DNA from: Edolisoma coerulescens
Lineage: Eukaryota > Chordata > Aves > Passeriformes > Campephagidae
Assembly: GCA_013397115.1 (NCBI GenBank)
Contig: VWZW01001380.1
Coordinates: 914,154-978,153 of the forward strand
DNA length: 64,000 nucleotides
Reading direction: 5' to 3'
A program made the translations under genes and the position numbers. Position 1 is the first letter of the stretch. The number at the start of each line of letters is the position of its first letter. Positions 1-13,688 of this stretch are shown piece by piece. Below the pieces are notes generated by a model that saw nothing but the letters and a program-made list of their open reading frames with translations, was not told the DNA's origin and did no database searches.

Positions 1-1755
1 ATTCAGCCAACATCAGCTTAACTATACCTCCAGCAGGTCAGTACAAACAGGTACTATGGACGTGACAACTGATGGCCCCATAAATGGATATATATGCAAT
101 ATATAAACACAGCCAGTGTCAGTCCACAACAGGTTCCACGACTGAATAAGTAAATTGCTTTTCATCTTTAGAATGTGAAAACAGAATGCAGCTTAATTTG
201 GATTTTTTTTTATTCCCACCATTTTTACTTTTGACTGCAAAATCCGTATTCTTTCACCACAGTATATGGCCTGACTTCAGAAATGCTTAGGATCTACTCA
301 CTCTTCAACCTTTCAAAAATCAGATTTCTTATAAAAGATTCAGACATTTAACTTGATACACAAAGATTCTTATTAATGCAACAGCCAACTCCAAAAACAA
401 CAGCTTCCATAATGGACTGTTACACTGGCTAATCCAGTCTCTCCTTCATTGGCATGAAGCTGATTGTGGCCCATTCCACACTACCTGGAAAGCAGCAAAT
501 CCTTTGTAAGGATTTATGCTGCATTACATGGCAGAATGAAAGGTTTGTAAGTAAAATTCTTAGAGAAATTAATAATGGCACTAATATAAAAGCACAAGAC
601 TCAGACTAGAGACTGCTGTATTCTCTTAGCCATATAGGTACATTTTGCTCTCCTGTCACTCAGCAATCCCATTGCAATAGAAGATGTAGGAATTAAACCC
701 TCTTGAAAACCAAGCCATTAACCCTTGCCTCAGTGTACCCAGTTGCAGTGGTTTTTGGTAAAATATAGATGTATTTTACAACAAAAGGGCATTGAAGATT
801 TCCCTCTTTTTTATTATTCTCTTTTAGTATTCTCTCTATGGAAAAAGCTTTTGTAGAGTACTCAAACATACTCCAGGAACAGATAAAGGACTTCCTAAAT
901 TGGTCTAGACAAACTTATTGCTTCCAGCTTATTGACTCTCCAAGTGGCTTCAATTTCCTGTGCCATTTCAGGAGTAACCTAGGGAAGGAATGAGGAGTTG
1001 GTTGAACCATATCCCTGGCACACCTGTGTCACTCAGCATTCCATACCAGGTGGTCCCTAAACTGTTCAGAAAAATTATCTGTAGACTCCTAAGGATAGGC
1101 CAACTTATACTTACTCATTAATGCAGCCAGGTAGTTCCTGATGTCACAAACACTTTCAAATAAGCTTAAGCTATTTAAACTCCACAGGAATTGCCTGTTG
1201 TCCATTTACTGGTCTGTGCAAAGATCATTAGGATGTGCTAGCACAGGGTGAAGGTCAACAGACAGATTTGCATTTGCCCACTGTTCTAGAACCATTAGAT
1301 CAGAAACTTGCTACACACAGACAACTGCACTGTAGAAGAGGAAAATTCTTTTCACTTCTGTTGCACCCAAAACAGAAACATAAACCAGTAGCACTTTGAC
1401 GTAAGAGTGTTCCTTTCTACCACAGCCCCTCTTGATCCACTGAGCTAAAGCAGATTGCAGGACACAATCATCACACGCCCCTTTTTGTCACAGGTTGCTA
1501 AGAAGGCCAATTAATGGGACATTATTGCAGGCCTGATATTCCATTTAGCATCCAGCTGCATGCTGATTACAATATAGTTATGATATTAATATAATTACAC
1601 ATTCTATGTATAATAGGCATTGTAGAACATATAATAACATAATATTGCAACAAAAGACAGTCTGGAGTAAAAGTCCTGCAAGTATGCACAGCTATTTCTT
1701 AATTTATTTTCCAAGCCTGATTTTCTCTCATTCTGGCTACCTCCATTACACTGAG
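1..1755. other. AT-rich stretch, no gene seen
   Basis: No open frame with convincing codon use, no recognisable repeat and no strong paired splice signals were seen. It reads as ordinary unique intronic or intergenic vertebrate DNA. Confidence 0.6.
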
Positions 1756-1759
1756 GGGA

Positions 1760-1905
1760 AAAAGCAGCACTCACCCAGGCGAGGTCACAAGAGTCCTGCA
1801 TGAGCAAATAACGCACCCCAGCCTGGATCCCACCTGGCGAACGGGATAAAATCCTCCAGCAGAACCACACAACTCTGCCCCGGCTCAAGGGCAGACAGCA
1901 CCAGG
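1760..1905. other. Small GC-richer patch with a minus-strand splice-donor-like site
   Basis: This short patch is GC-richer than its surroundings and contains several CpGs. Read leftward, a CTGG|GTGAGT donor-like site (complement of 1774-1783) closes a segment that stays open in one frame, and the pyrimidine run to its right ends in CAG. No protein family is recognised. It could equally be a decayed unique element; coding status is doubtful. Confidence 0.15.
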
Positions 1906-2608
1906 AAGGTGCAAGCCTCCAGATTCCTCAAACACGAGCCTGCTATCTCTGCAACACTCTCAGGCTGACTACATCAGAAACAAGGGAACAACTCCACGAA
2001 ACAAACTCTCGGGTAATTCCTCACATCATTACTGATGGACTAACCAAGCCATCTCAGAGAATTTCCCTGTTCATTTAGCTTTGCGTAAAATATTCAGCCC
2101 TCACGGTGCAAGAACAATACAAATGGATAATCAGGGGTATTGATTTCATAATGATTAATGGATATTGTACAGTATCTTTCTGCACTCTGCTTTCCTGACA
2201 CAGCCAAGCTCCCACTAACGTCACGGGGAGTTTCTCGAGTGAAGAATGCTGGACTAGGTAACTGGTTTTGCACTTCAGGGCATCTTGCTCCGTTTGTTTT
2301 GCGCACAATAAAAGCTCATACTTGTACAGTAATTTAGCATTTCTGAATAAACAGAAATCATGATTCATAATTCTCTATCTTCTTGTCCTCATTTCTTTAA
2401 AAAAAAAAAAAATGAGTCACTGTTGTTTAATCCGATAATTATGCAAACACTAAATCTTACACTGGAGGAGAAAATGTTAACACATATTGAAGAACCAAAA
2501 TGCATAGAACTATAATCTGTATGATAAAATGCATTACTCTGTTTAAAAGGATTGTTTTACAGAAGCAATTAACAATCAGCAATCATACAGTTCAGCCCGG
2601 TGTTTTGA

Positions 2609-2622
2609 TGCCATCTGTTGGA
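2609..2622 (-). promoter_or_regulatory. CTCF-like word
   Basis: The complement reads CCAACAGATGGCA, close to the CTCF core (CCAxyAGrkGGCr). It is a sequence match only; a 14-bp word of this degeneracy occurs by chance in tens of kilobases. Confidence 0.2.
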
Positions 2623-3106
2623 GTAAGGCTTCACATTCCCTCGAATGAAGCTATAATTTTCAGTTTATGATTTCATTAGATGCATGGAGTGTAACAGCTA
2701 GAAAAAAAAAGAGGATTTCACCAAACACTTTCATTTTAGAAAGAGCTGCTCTAAACATTTCTGTTTGACACAAATCTTCTCCCAAGAGGACAGGAAGTTG
2801 GTAAATTTGCAGTCATTTCCAGAACTCAGTAACACATTCTAGTGTTTGAAGAAATGTATCAGAAGCTTTATTTCCTATCAACAAATTTCTGAAAAATTTA
2901 TTTTAGAAACACAACACATTTCATTTCACTCAAAAAACTGTGGTAAAAATTACTCAAAAAAAAAAAAAAATTGTTCCCTTCCAAAATCTGTAGTGACGCT
3001 TTTTCAATAGGACAAGTTTGTTACTTTATATGTCTCACAAAAATACATTTTCCCATTTTATTACTTCGTTAAATACTTGATTAAATCTTTGGGGGATTTT
3101 TCACTA

Positions 3107-3120
3107 CACTAGGGGGAGCC
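3107..3120 (+). promoter_or_regulatory. CTCF-like word
   Basis: Reads CACTAGGGGGAG, about 12 of 14 positions of the classic CTCF core CCACTAGGGGGCGC. It is the better of the CTCF-like words in the window and lies in AT-rich DNA, where such a G run is unusual. Occupancy is unknown. Confidence 0.25.
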
Positions 3121-3804
3121 AGATCACTACATTGTACATACAATTAGCTCAAAGTTTAACCCTCTAAAAAGATTCTTTTAAAAATAGCCTTATAAACATC
3201 TCTGGCTGATAAAAACCACATATTTCTATATGATAGCACTGACACAGAAGTCCCACAATATACCATGGAATATTAAGTAAATAATAAAAATCATAGAAAC
3301 AAATTAAAATTATTCTTAATAATTTTTTATTATTTCATTGTTATTATTACATAGTCTGCTTCAATGTATGCGGGGGGAAAAAAAAAACCCAAACATCAAA
3401 ACCCCAAAACAATCACCTTAAAAAAACCCTTAAATAATTCTGCTTTTCCTCCTAGTTCCACACATCATGCAGATTCACCTCTATAATGTTGGCCATTATA
3501 TTATTAATACAACAATAGCATAAATAAGGAATGCTACTACACTGAATGCATAACTACTACATTTTTCTTTTGCACTGATACTCACCAATTACACAGAATT
3601 TTTTGCTAAGAGTAGAAGGAATAAATTCTGATTTTACTTATCATATGCCTACAAGTTTTAGTCTTCTAAAATGGACCCATTCATAAATCTTTCATTTTTA
3701 AAGACTCTAATCAATTTACTCTGAGAGCAGGAAAATCTCATTCCTATAAATAAAAAAAGACTTGATCTGGTAAGTGATGATTTTAATTGTTGATTCCTTT
3801 CAAG

Positions 3805-4104
3805 TATTATGGGGAAAATTGCCCACTCAGTCGCAGTTTTCAAAATCAAGAACAGACAAATGTACATGGCTGCAAAATTATGCCCAACTGTACAGACTTC
3901 AAAAACCCAACTAGCCCACCCATGCCAATTCCACAGATGCCAAAGAGCTTCCTAGAACAAGGCAAAACTACTTCTGAATTGCTAAAGGACCCACAAAGGC
4001 AGATGCCAGACACTGAATTGCAGATGTTGAAAAAGAATGAGCACAGTGATATGATACCATGTGAATCTGCTATATCTGTGAACAATGACTTTGTTAAAAA
4101 ATAG
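3805..4104 (+). other. Exon-like open frame, possible terminal exon; product not recognised
   Basis: From the acceptor-like GATTCCTTTCAAG (ending at 3804) one frame stays open for 99 codons and stops at TAG 4102-4104. The upstream part of the same frame has no ATG, so if coding it would be entered by splicing. The predicted peptide is polar, rich in Pro, Gln, Met and Lys, with a proline-methionine patch (PTSPPMPIPQMPK) near its middle; it has no membrane segment and no motif that I recognise. An AATAAA lies at 4370-4375, about 270 nt after the stop, which would suit a short 3' UTR. Against it, an open frame of this length is expected several times by chance in 64 kb of this composition, and no neighbouring exon was found. 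Confidence 0.18.
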
Positions 4105-7100
4105 GTTCCAAGTAATACCAAGGGCCTCTTGTTCAAATAGAGATCTGTTCATTCACTCCAAGAAGTCAAACATCATGCAAACTTTTTATGTGACTGAAGT
4201 TAAATTATATGAAGGAGAAATTTAGCATTTGTTCTAGTTGCAAACATATATTTCATTTAAGAAAGAACCCTAGGATCTTGAAAAATGGTATTCTTTTCAT
4301 TTGTTTGGCCTCTTTCATTTGTATACTCAATTATCTTTGTTTTCTTTCGCTATATGTTTGTTTTACAGTAATAAATGTCCATACTACAAGGTTTTTCTAG
4401 AATATGTGTTCCAGACCTGGGTATTTGACAAAAGTGCAATCTTTTAAAACAAGAAATGCATTTTAGTACTAGAAAACACTGATAAAGTTAACCATCAATA
4501 TTTACCTTAACAAAACCAATTTTATTCTACTATTTCAGTACTTTGGCATCCCCTACTCTCCACTCATGATCTATTTTTTCCCTTACTCCATCCCCCACCA
4601 GGGGATGAGCTGCCCCGTACATCATTTGTATTTCCAGTTAAACCTCCAGTAGAAGCTCCTAGACATGGCTTTCAAAGATTATTATTAAAATAATAAAAGG
4701 AAGGAGAAGGGTGAAAAGGCCCCAGACTGAGGTCCATTCAGTCTGGTATGGCTTGTCCATCCCAGGACTGCAATGACAGAAACATTAGTGGGAATAAGAG
4801 TATAAAATGCTTGCACAGCAGATGCTGCCTCCAGCTTGGAGGCAATGCTTCACTGGGTTGATTTCTTTACAAACCCAGATTCAGCTCCTACATGAAAAAT
4901 AACTTCTATCTCAAAATGTGACCCTTAAAATCCGATGAAAGTTAGGTTTGATCTGATCTGTGTGGTCCAGAAACAAATCTGACATGACAGAGTGAGATGC
5001 TGGGAATATTTGAAAAATAATACAGCATTTCACTCATGAATATGAATCAACAGCTATGAGAGAAGGAAACTGTGGAACTCTTCAGGGTTTCCCTGGATAA
5101 CATTTGTCCATGGCCCCTATAGTATATTAGGCTGAAAGCTGCAGAAATATTTCCATTAGAAAGTACTTTGGATTCTTTTGAAAACTTATTAAAAAATATA
5201 ATAATGCTACTATCAGTACTTCTCCCCAACTGCAAATACCCTACACACATGTATAACAAACAGCACAGACATTTTATACTCATTGCTGTCCTGTCCTCAC
5301 ACCTGTGCACCAGATGAAACTTTTCCCATATTCCACAGGATGCACATTTGCATTTTATTCAATTAACAAGCTAGAAATTTTGACATGTGCTGACGGCAAG
5401 GATGTAAAGAGGCAAATGTTATTTGAGTGAAATGGACAATATATTTTCCTGTTCTTACTCTTGTGCAAAAGGAAGTGCTTCTAATTTCAAGAGACCTAGT
5501 GACTGACTGATTGAATCTGTCACCTTTCTTCACTAAAAGAAGATCAAGGTAATTTTCATGTCTTAGTTCACTGGCAAAAATCAGTAGTGGGCATAGTGAG
5601 CACATAGAGAACAGGCAGTAGGGGCAACCACTTCTGGTCTTTTATTAGGACAAAATGCAGAACCTGTGAAAACTGGTCCTACACTGAAATTATGTTTCTT
5701 CCCAGGCATTCATAATTCTACAAATTACTGAACAAACTAATCACACAAGTGTTACTACTGCAAGCTCTTATTGATGTATATCTTATCTACCTAGAAAGAG
5801 CTCAGGCATGTTCTGCCTCTGTGGAAGAGCAAACCTTGTAGGGAGGTGAATACTGTCTGCTGTGACTGTTTTACTGCCCAGCTACTCAGAGGAGTTTTGC
5901 AACTCAAGTAGTTCAAGTTCTTTGATGAAAAAAGTAAAGTTTTCAATCTGCAGTTCCAGAATTGGGAACTTCTTACAGATCCAGAATGATAAGGAACATG
6001 TTCTTACAAACTCTGTTTTGAGGAAAGGTTTGGAATTATGGGTATACATCCCTATTGAAAGCATATTTTGATTATAGCCTGAATTTCACCTCAGTTGGAA
6101 CAACAGCCTGTGTCTGTTCATCATCCTTTACCAAGAGTAACCCTTGTTTGTCAGCAACCTTCTCCCATGTAGCTTATTACATACTGAGTTACAACTTGAC
6201 TTTTGGAGGTAGAAGAAGGATAAATTAAAAGATGAAACTTTTAAAAAATATCATATTGTGAGCCAAGTTTAAAAAAAAAAAAAATCAAAAAACCCACAAA
6301 AACCATCCAAAAATTCCACAACCACAACTGTATAAAGCATTTTGATAAAATTCTTGCTAAGATCATGAAATAAATGCAGTAATAATTCCTTAATGCCAGC
6401 ACTGTTTACCTGCTGATATATCCAAAAGTTATTCTTAATATCTTTGCCTCAGCATTACACTAGGAGAGCATGTTTTGCTGCTTATTTAATATTAATTTTA
6501 AGTATTTATTGGAAGAAAATGCTTCCAGGGACACAGCCCTACAATTTAATTTCTAACCCAGAGAAATCACTGTTTTGAGATAGCAGTGGTGTACTATCTC
6601 ACAATGACTCCCTGCACAATGGGAAAACTTTGGCCCCAGTTTACAAACTTCTACTGAAAATGCTTTAATTTGCAGATTGTTCTCTGGATTTCTGGGTTAA
6701 CATCTAGGTAAATAGGAATAGCTGCTCAGTGGGAGCACTCTGTCATGTGGAGCATTGCTCCAATTCACTACGCAGAGCTTCTAAGTTCTTGTTCATAGTT
6801 TACAAGTTCTTGTAAATAGAAAGATGGTAGATAAGAGGCATGGGTAAGGAAAAACACCCACACATGCTGAAAGGGAAACGATGAAACTTGAAAAAATATC
6901 CTGCGCACTAAAAGGCGTTTCACTGAAATATGGAGAAGGAAAGCACAACTTCAGGTGAGCAGCAGCAGCTGCATTCTCTCCTCTTTTCCCAAGTTCTGTT
7001 GAGAAGTAAAAAGCAGAGAAAGCTGATATGCTCTGTCACTAGACCCTAAATACAGAAACATTTAAGCCTATAAAAAAATACTCTGCATGTAATGAATAAA

Positions 7101-10100
7101 AATTTATGTAACGTGAGCTAGCTCTTGGCTGCGTGTGCAGACCATAAGAAGCACATTTATGATGTACAAGTAGCAGCACCCAGAATCACTTTTGCCTACC
7201 AGAGGAGGAAGAAAAGGTGCATAAGCTACTGCCACAACAGGCATGATCTATTCAATACGTTATGAGTAGAGGCACATTATCTTCTAAGGCAGTGCTTGAT
7301 GAACAAAAGACCATTTGTTCATTTGAATTAACCTCCAATGAAAGTCACAGGTGTTGCACAAGAACATGGCACTTGCTCCTCTCTCTGTTCCCCTCACCCT
7401 GGACAGCTCCTTAACAAGGGCAATGGGTTTGCTCTAGCAAAAGATGTTTCCAAAAAATTCACTTGTTAGATAAAGATTCTGACAATTTTTACTAATTGAA
7501 GAAAAAGGGACAAGAGAAAGAGAAGCCATTAAAAGAAAAAATATAGAAATAAACTGCTCTGAAGGTTTCACAAGTTTTAACACCAAATCACACTACAGCA
7601 CCCTGAAGCTCCAACATGACCAGTCATTTTATCTTTTTCTAAAACTATAACAACTCATTACTAACCAGCAGCTGGTTGGGGTCAACAACTGTTATGATAA
7701 AGTTTAATAAAAGCATGTGCAGGATCAGGTGGATTTAACAAGTGAGTTCTTCCCACAACCCAGGTCCTAAATATCTACAGGGACACCTACTACCAAGTCT
7801 GACATAGGTGATAGACAAGGGCCTCTAATTTTAGTTGAAAGCAAAAGTCCAAATTTCACTTCCAAAATGTTTTAGCATCCACTTTAAACAGTTTGCATTA
7901 CTCTGGCCCACAACGTCCTTTGCTAAACTCTCAAAGCCTATGATAACTGAGCTGAGAGAAGGGGTTTTATTCCTTACATGAACTTAGTGCAGCATTACAG
8001 CCTATTAACCACCCACCCCAGAGTTCATTGTCAGCTACCAAATATTCCTGTCTGGCAGAGTCAGTCCATCAGTATGAACTTAGGTGTATAAATATGTGGT
8101 CAAGTCATATACCTGCTTTTAATTCATCTAAGAAATCTCCTATTTATAGCAGGTCAACAACATTAAAAGCATGGCTAGGGTGGTTTTGTACTTCAGACAT
8201 TCTTAAAAAAAAAAAATCTCTGCAATTTAAAAGAATAAATTCTATTGATTTGAATATTAGTGTGATTCTATCACTAAGTAGCTCCTACCATTGGTATCCT
8301 CTACCATTAATCATCTTAAATATCATCTAACCTCTACCTCAGCTGAAAATAAAATTAATTCAGATGCCTCAATCTAGTCCCTGGCAGGTACTCATTAACA
8401 TAAGAAAACTGCTCCATGACTGCACGTTGATGATATCCTATGTTCACGAATGACTTAAAAATCAAGAAGATACAAATCAAGGTGCAATTTTCAGAAGTCA
8501 GCTTTTCTACTGTTTTTTTTTCCTTGGAATTTTTATTTGTTTTCTCAAGACAAACCCTCTCAAGTGCATTACAGCCTTACATAGGTAAATCTGGACAAGA
8601 AATTGTGTTTCATACATTCAGTTTTAGTAGATTCAATATCTCTCTTCTATCAGTGCAGAATTCATCTAAAATTATTATAAAAGACAAACATATTTATGAT
8701 CTACTGAAAATACAAGAAATAAATTGTAATGGTGACTGCTCTAGACAAAAAAGAACCTTGAAATCAAACCCCTAAATTTCAAGAACTGCTAAGATTGTAA
8801 TGCTCAAATGTACACAAATATATACAGTGAAATATCTATGAAAATATCAACAGAAGTGACAGTTTAAGCAAAGGCGTGTGGAATTGCTTTTATCTTCTGA
8901 CTTTTTGCTGGAATATCTCAGAAATATGTGATCAGTTATTCCAGAGAAAGAAAATAACAACAGGTAAGGTACTTGTTGAACCAAGAAACATAATCTGCCC
9001 TGTGAGTTCTTAGTTTATTAATAAAGAAGTCAACAAAGATGGTCTTAGAATACCTGTATTTCACATACCAGGAAATGTCTGTACCACCAGTTTCAGTTTA
9101 AATCCTGCTTGTTGACCAGATGACTCACCTCCACAAAGAACAGAAAAACACTATTTCTACCTCCACTTTCTTTTCTACTGGCAGAAACAATATCTGATCT
9201 AACTTATTTTCCATAGTCACTTAAAACAGTAAATCTTTTCTTTGAAATCTTTATGGATAATAAACAGTCTCATTTAGCAGCTAAAACGAAAGAATATGTC
9301 AATAAACAAAATCTTCTATACTCTGACACGAAGTAAGGCAGACAAGATGAAGGCATTGCAATAAAAAATCTTGGGAAATTTAGTGTTCAGGCTACAGTGG
9401 TCACAATCTGCTCTCAGTTACACAAAGCATTTGCTCACAACAGCATTTATTTAAGGGAACAAGACTCATGATGATCACTGGTCTAAGTAATGCCAGAATG
9501 TGGCACTGAAATTACATCTTTGCTTTTGGAACACAAGCAAGGCTTAATATACTTTTCAGCTGGACTTGCAGATCAAACATGTTTCAGCTCCCTCTCACAA
9601 GGTTTCCAGGAAAAAATGCAGACCAGACAGAAGTCTTATAAAATACATCATATGCATTCATTCATAGGCTCAACTGAGACATTCCTCAAGCTTTTAATTT
9701 TGATGAGAATATTACTAAGTTTAAAATACAATTCTCTTATTTGCCTAACATTCAGGAGACTGAAATATGAACGGACGTCGTCCCTTTCTCAAACACACAT
9801 AGAAATTCATGCTGCAAAAGAATATGACCACTACCAGAATATCAACATTTTATTCACTCTTTAAAACATGAATATTTAAACAGAAGACATTTTTCCCCAT
9901 GCAGAAGCCTAAATAGAAGCTCTTATCTGAAATAGTAAAAGCTGTTATTTTTTTTTTCAAGAGGTTTTAGACTGTATAGAGATAGTTACATACACAGGCA
10001 TCTCAAATGAGAGGGCACCATACATACATGTAATTGGTTGCCTTTTCTTTTTCCTCGGCAGTCTGTACAAAACGTGAAAATGTGCCTGCTTCTGACTAGC

Positions 10101-11170
10101 CATTAAAAGGCAGTGGTTGCACCATACTGTGATTTGGGGAGCTGAAGAAAATAGCCAGAACTGACTGATATCTGATAAACAGTAACAGGAGTCAGTTTAT
10201 TGCACCAATCGTTAAATAATGGTGCTGATTATAAGGCTGCTAACTGCAGATGCTGTAATTGTCTGTCATAAATCTTAGTCATTTGTGACAGGAGCACAAT
10301 GAAAGAGAGCATCTGCTTGAGGGCAAATGACTTCTGATAAATATCAGCTCTGCTAAAATGTACTTGGATGTGTCTCAATATTTTGGAGAGCCATTCATGT
10401 TGCTTCCACAAATGTGAAGTTATTATTGGTTTGTATTGATTTTGCCACCTTGGGGTTTTTTTTTTTGCTTTTTAAAGAGACAGAGTAAGAGAGTGACTCA
10501 AGGTTGAGTTGAATTGAATCTCTGCTCTTTATCTGATCTACTCATTCCTCTCAAATGCATGTTTGAGTGGAAAAAAAATAATTGCACTTTTTCAGAAGAT
10601 TGCTGTGCAGAAACACAGCCTGGAAAATTCAATATGTAGTCAGGTTTTTATTCTTTCTCTTAAAGTAACTCCTTACTGAAGGAAAAGAAGCGCTTTTAAA
10701 GCATTGGTTTTTAACACAATATTTTAAAAGGATTTAAAGTAGCTGAAGTAAGAGTCAATTAAGCTATTTCAGGAGAATAATAATATGCAAATTTAAAAAG
10801 CTATCCAAAAGCAATTTTTTTGTTTTCAGAATAATTAACAACATTTTAATTTCCTGTCCAACCTATAAGAATACAATAAAGCCAGCTAAGTTCCTCCACC
10901 CTGTTCCTTACTGAACAGTGCTTTAGTTCTTAATCTTATAAATGCTTATCATTCAGTGGGAGATTACAGTCTAATTTCACTATCACTGAGAGTACTGCAT
11001 TCACATGTTCATATTTAAATATGCATTCCTTTGTGACATTCTCAACACATCAGGCTTATACTGAAAACATTTTCACAAGTAAAGGTAATAAACCTGAAAT
11101 TTAAAATTGAAAATTTTACTGGTAACAGACCATTAAAATAGATAATGGCTTTCCCTCCCAGCAATTCCTT
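4105..11170. other. Long AT-rich stretch without a supported gene
   Basis: Contains A14 (6271-6284), A12 (8215-8226), T10 (9948-9957), T11 (10456-10466) and an A/C-rich run at 6271-6330. A CTCF-like CCACCAGGGG lies at 4595-4604. The open frames here (up to 124 codons, 9490-9864) show no recognisable domain, and their Ile/Leu/Phe/Ser/Lys-rich composition is typical of chance translation. Confidence 0.6.
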
Positions 11171-11180
11171 GTTTAATTCA

Positions 11181-11351
11181 ATGATCACTGCTTAACCTTT
11201 GCAACAGATTAATTTGGACTCTACTGGCAGCTGTTTCCTTCACTGCCCAGTTGCACATGTTGCCAAAATAGGTGCGACTCACATGTTGAATATGCAAAAC
11301 CTGTTGGAGTAAATCGATTGCAGCCACCTGATGGCAGCCTGACCCACACAG
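11181..11351 (-). promoter_or_regulatory. Conserved-looking element with a 57-codon open frame on the minus strand
   Basis: This segment is less AT-rich than its flanks and dense in transcription-factor-like words, including CCACCTGATGGCAG (11324-11337) and ATCGAT. On the minus strand one frame is open for 57 codons between TAA (11352-11354) and TGA (11178-11180). It includes AIDLLQQVLHIQH just before a GTGAGT donor-like site, with GCTGCCATCAG as a possible acceptor 45 nt upstream. All three frames of that 45-nt core are open, so the coding signal is weak. A deeply conserved noncoding element is my preferred reading, with a cassette exon as the alternative; both are inference from composition. 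Confidence 0.2.
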
Positions 11352-11354
11352 TTA

Positions 11355-13660
11355 CAGGTCAGGCCACCACCTCGGGGTTACACAGGGCTTGGTGTAAGCA
11401 ATAGAGCTGAAAATCATAAACCTAGTGAAAAATTATGTTTTCTACTCTTTACATAGCTTTAATAGGGGGCTAAGACTAATATAGCATGGAACCATATGTG
11501 ATGTCCTAACCCAGGCCATCAGTGAGGTTCTGACCTGGAGGTTTGCAGCACAACCCCCATCACCTGATCTAATGAAGAGGCAACAGCAGCACCACCACCA
11601 CCTGCCTGTGGGCCAGAAACTGCAAACCAATTGAAGGACACAAAGGGCAGAGCACCCCAGATGACACCTCTTGCCATGAGAGGAGGGAAACTCTTCACTT
11701 GGATAATAACTAAATAAAATTTAAAATAAATTATACCTCCCCTCGCCCCCCCAACAAAGGAAATAGAGCATACTGAGCAGACAGACAATTTTCATAGCAG
11801 TGAGATGTGAGCAGTAGTAGCTCATGAAGAAATGTGATAATGTCCACACTATTTGCAATATTCAAAGAAACAAGGTTACCAGAGTTAGTGGGGACAAATC
11901 CCTGATTGGAATGTCATGGAAGACTGGTACAGTACCAAGTCATTGAGCAACAAAATGGCAGAGGCAATTAATGCTGATAAAAGTTAGGATGCAGCTGTGA
12001 AGAACAAACACTCTCCTTTTACCAAGGCATACAGAGGCTCCCAGGTGACTCCTGTCATTTGGGCATAGAATAGATTGTTGTATGGAAACACTTGCTCAGT
12101 GGCCACCTGTAGTCAAAAAAGTCAGCTAAACATTGTGAGTATTTTAAGAAAGAGGACAAAATAGGAAATGAAACTGTGTTTCTTTATCTTTAATAATTAA
12201 TACTGTTCTTCACTTTCCCTCCCCAAATTAGGTAACAGAAACAGTAAAGATTTAGAGAAGACAAGAAAGACTATCAACTCTGGACTAGAGTCTAGAGATG
12301 AGGGATATAAAAAAACCTAAGAAATGAACAAAATACGGGATACAGCAGTATAAAAATCCACTGAAGGATATAGACAAACTTGGAAGCTGAGGAAGTAGTG
12401 TGGGGAAGTATTGTGGTGTGAGTTCTTACATTTGGTCTTGGGTCTCCATTGCTGGTCTTTGTCAGAAATAAGGTATTGAGTCACAGGGACTTCGGGTATT
12501 GATGAACTTGATTAAAAGGGGATTACATTGAATGATGATTTTGCTTAATGAATTGGCCCAAAGGAATCCATCCTCACAATACAGTTGCACATGAACAAAA
12601 AGAAAAGTTGATGATAATATTTTAAGAAAAACTGCTTTAATGGCTTACTGTATTTTGTCTCCAAGGATCATTTTCATTCTCTAACTCATCTTTAGTTTCT
12701 AAAGATGTATTAGACACAAATTGACCTCAGGAAAGTTTATTCTTGCATTCTTCCTTGAGCTGCATTTTTTCTCATCACCATTCCAACATCCTTCAGTACA
12801 CTGCCTTAGATTCCACCTCCAGTTCCCAGACAGCAATTTGTAGGTGAAGGCTGTGATGAATTCTGGATAGGCAACTGGAGAATACATTCACTTAAGTCTA
12901 ATAGAAAACATCATGCTTCCTTTCTCTCAGTGAAACAAACCCCCAATCAATCAACAAGAAAAAAACTGAGAACAAAACACAGGCACCCGACTGGTTTTCA
13001 AGTTCAAATGTGCAGGGATTAGTCCATATGCAACATGTAAGTACTTAAAATTATTTATAAATACAATAGTGATTAGACATGTAGGAAATGTTATCTTGTC
13101 TTTGCTCACGGTTCAAAATCTCTCTTGCAACATGCTAGCAACAGGTTGTGAAACCTCAAAAGTATGAGATTTTTTTAAAAGCTAAGTTGGCTTTCTTTGC
13201 CACTTCCTCAGTAAAAAATACCACGGTGATTCTATTTCAAATACAACAATTAAAATGCTTGTTTTTATCCTTTAACATTCACTTTTTCCCTCTGCAATCA
13301 AGGAAGCTGAGATTCAGGCATAAGCCAAGTGCCAGGTAGTCTATTTCCTCCCACATGAAATTAAAGACCAAAAGAAAACACTTCATCTTTCTTTATATTC
13401 ACTAACTTTCAATCACTGTAAGGTTGTGGGTCAGATACACAAAACTGCCAGAATATGAGAGGATGTAATCTAAATGTTTGTCTGCAACCTAGAACAATGT
13501 CTGCAATCTCAAACAATGCCTCCTTTATCTCGGTTCAAAGCAAGTTCACAGTAAATGCTTGTGGTTGTAAAACTCCCTTTTAAGTCTATATTTCAACCAA
13601 GTCCTTGCCCCTGTAGGTAAGAATTAGCCACTCTTTTTTACTGTTCCTGATAGATATTAA
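11355..13660. other. AT-rich stretch, no gene seen
   Basis: Unique-looking sequence with weak GC-richer pockets (11500-11760). No repeat family or paired splice signal was recognised. Confidence 0.55.
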
Positions 13661-13688
13661 TATTACTTTTTTTTATTAACATCCTCAG

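Larger units (their letters stand above)
1906..3786. other. AT-rich stretch with poly-A runs
   Basis: Holds A14 at 2399-2412, A15 at 2956-2970 and an A/C-rich low-complexity segment at 3372-3418. Two CTCF-like words lie at 2609-2622 (complement) and 3107-3120. No gene is supported. Confidence 0.6.
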
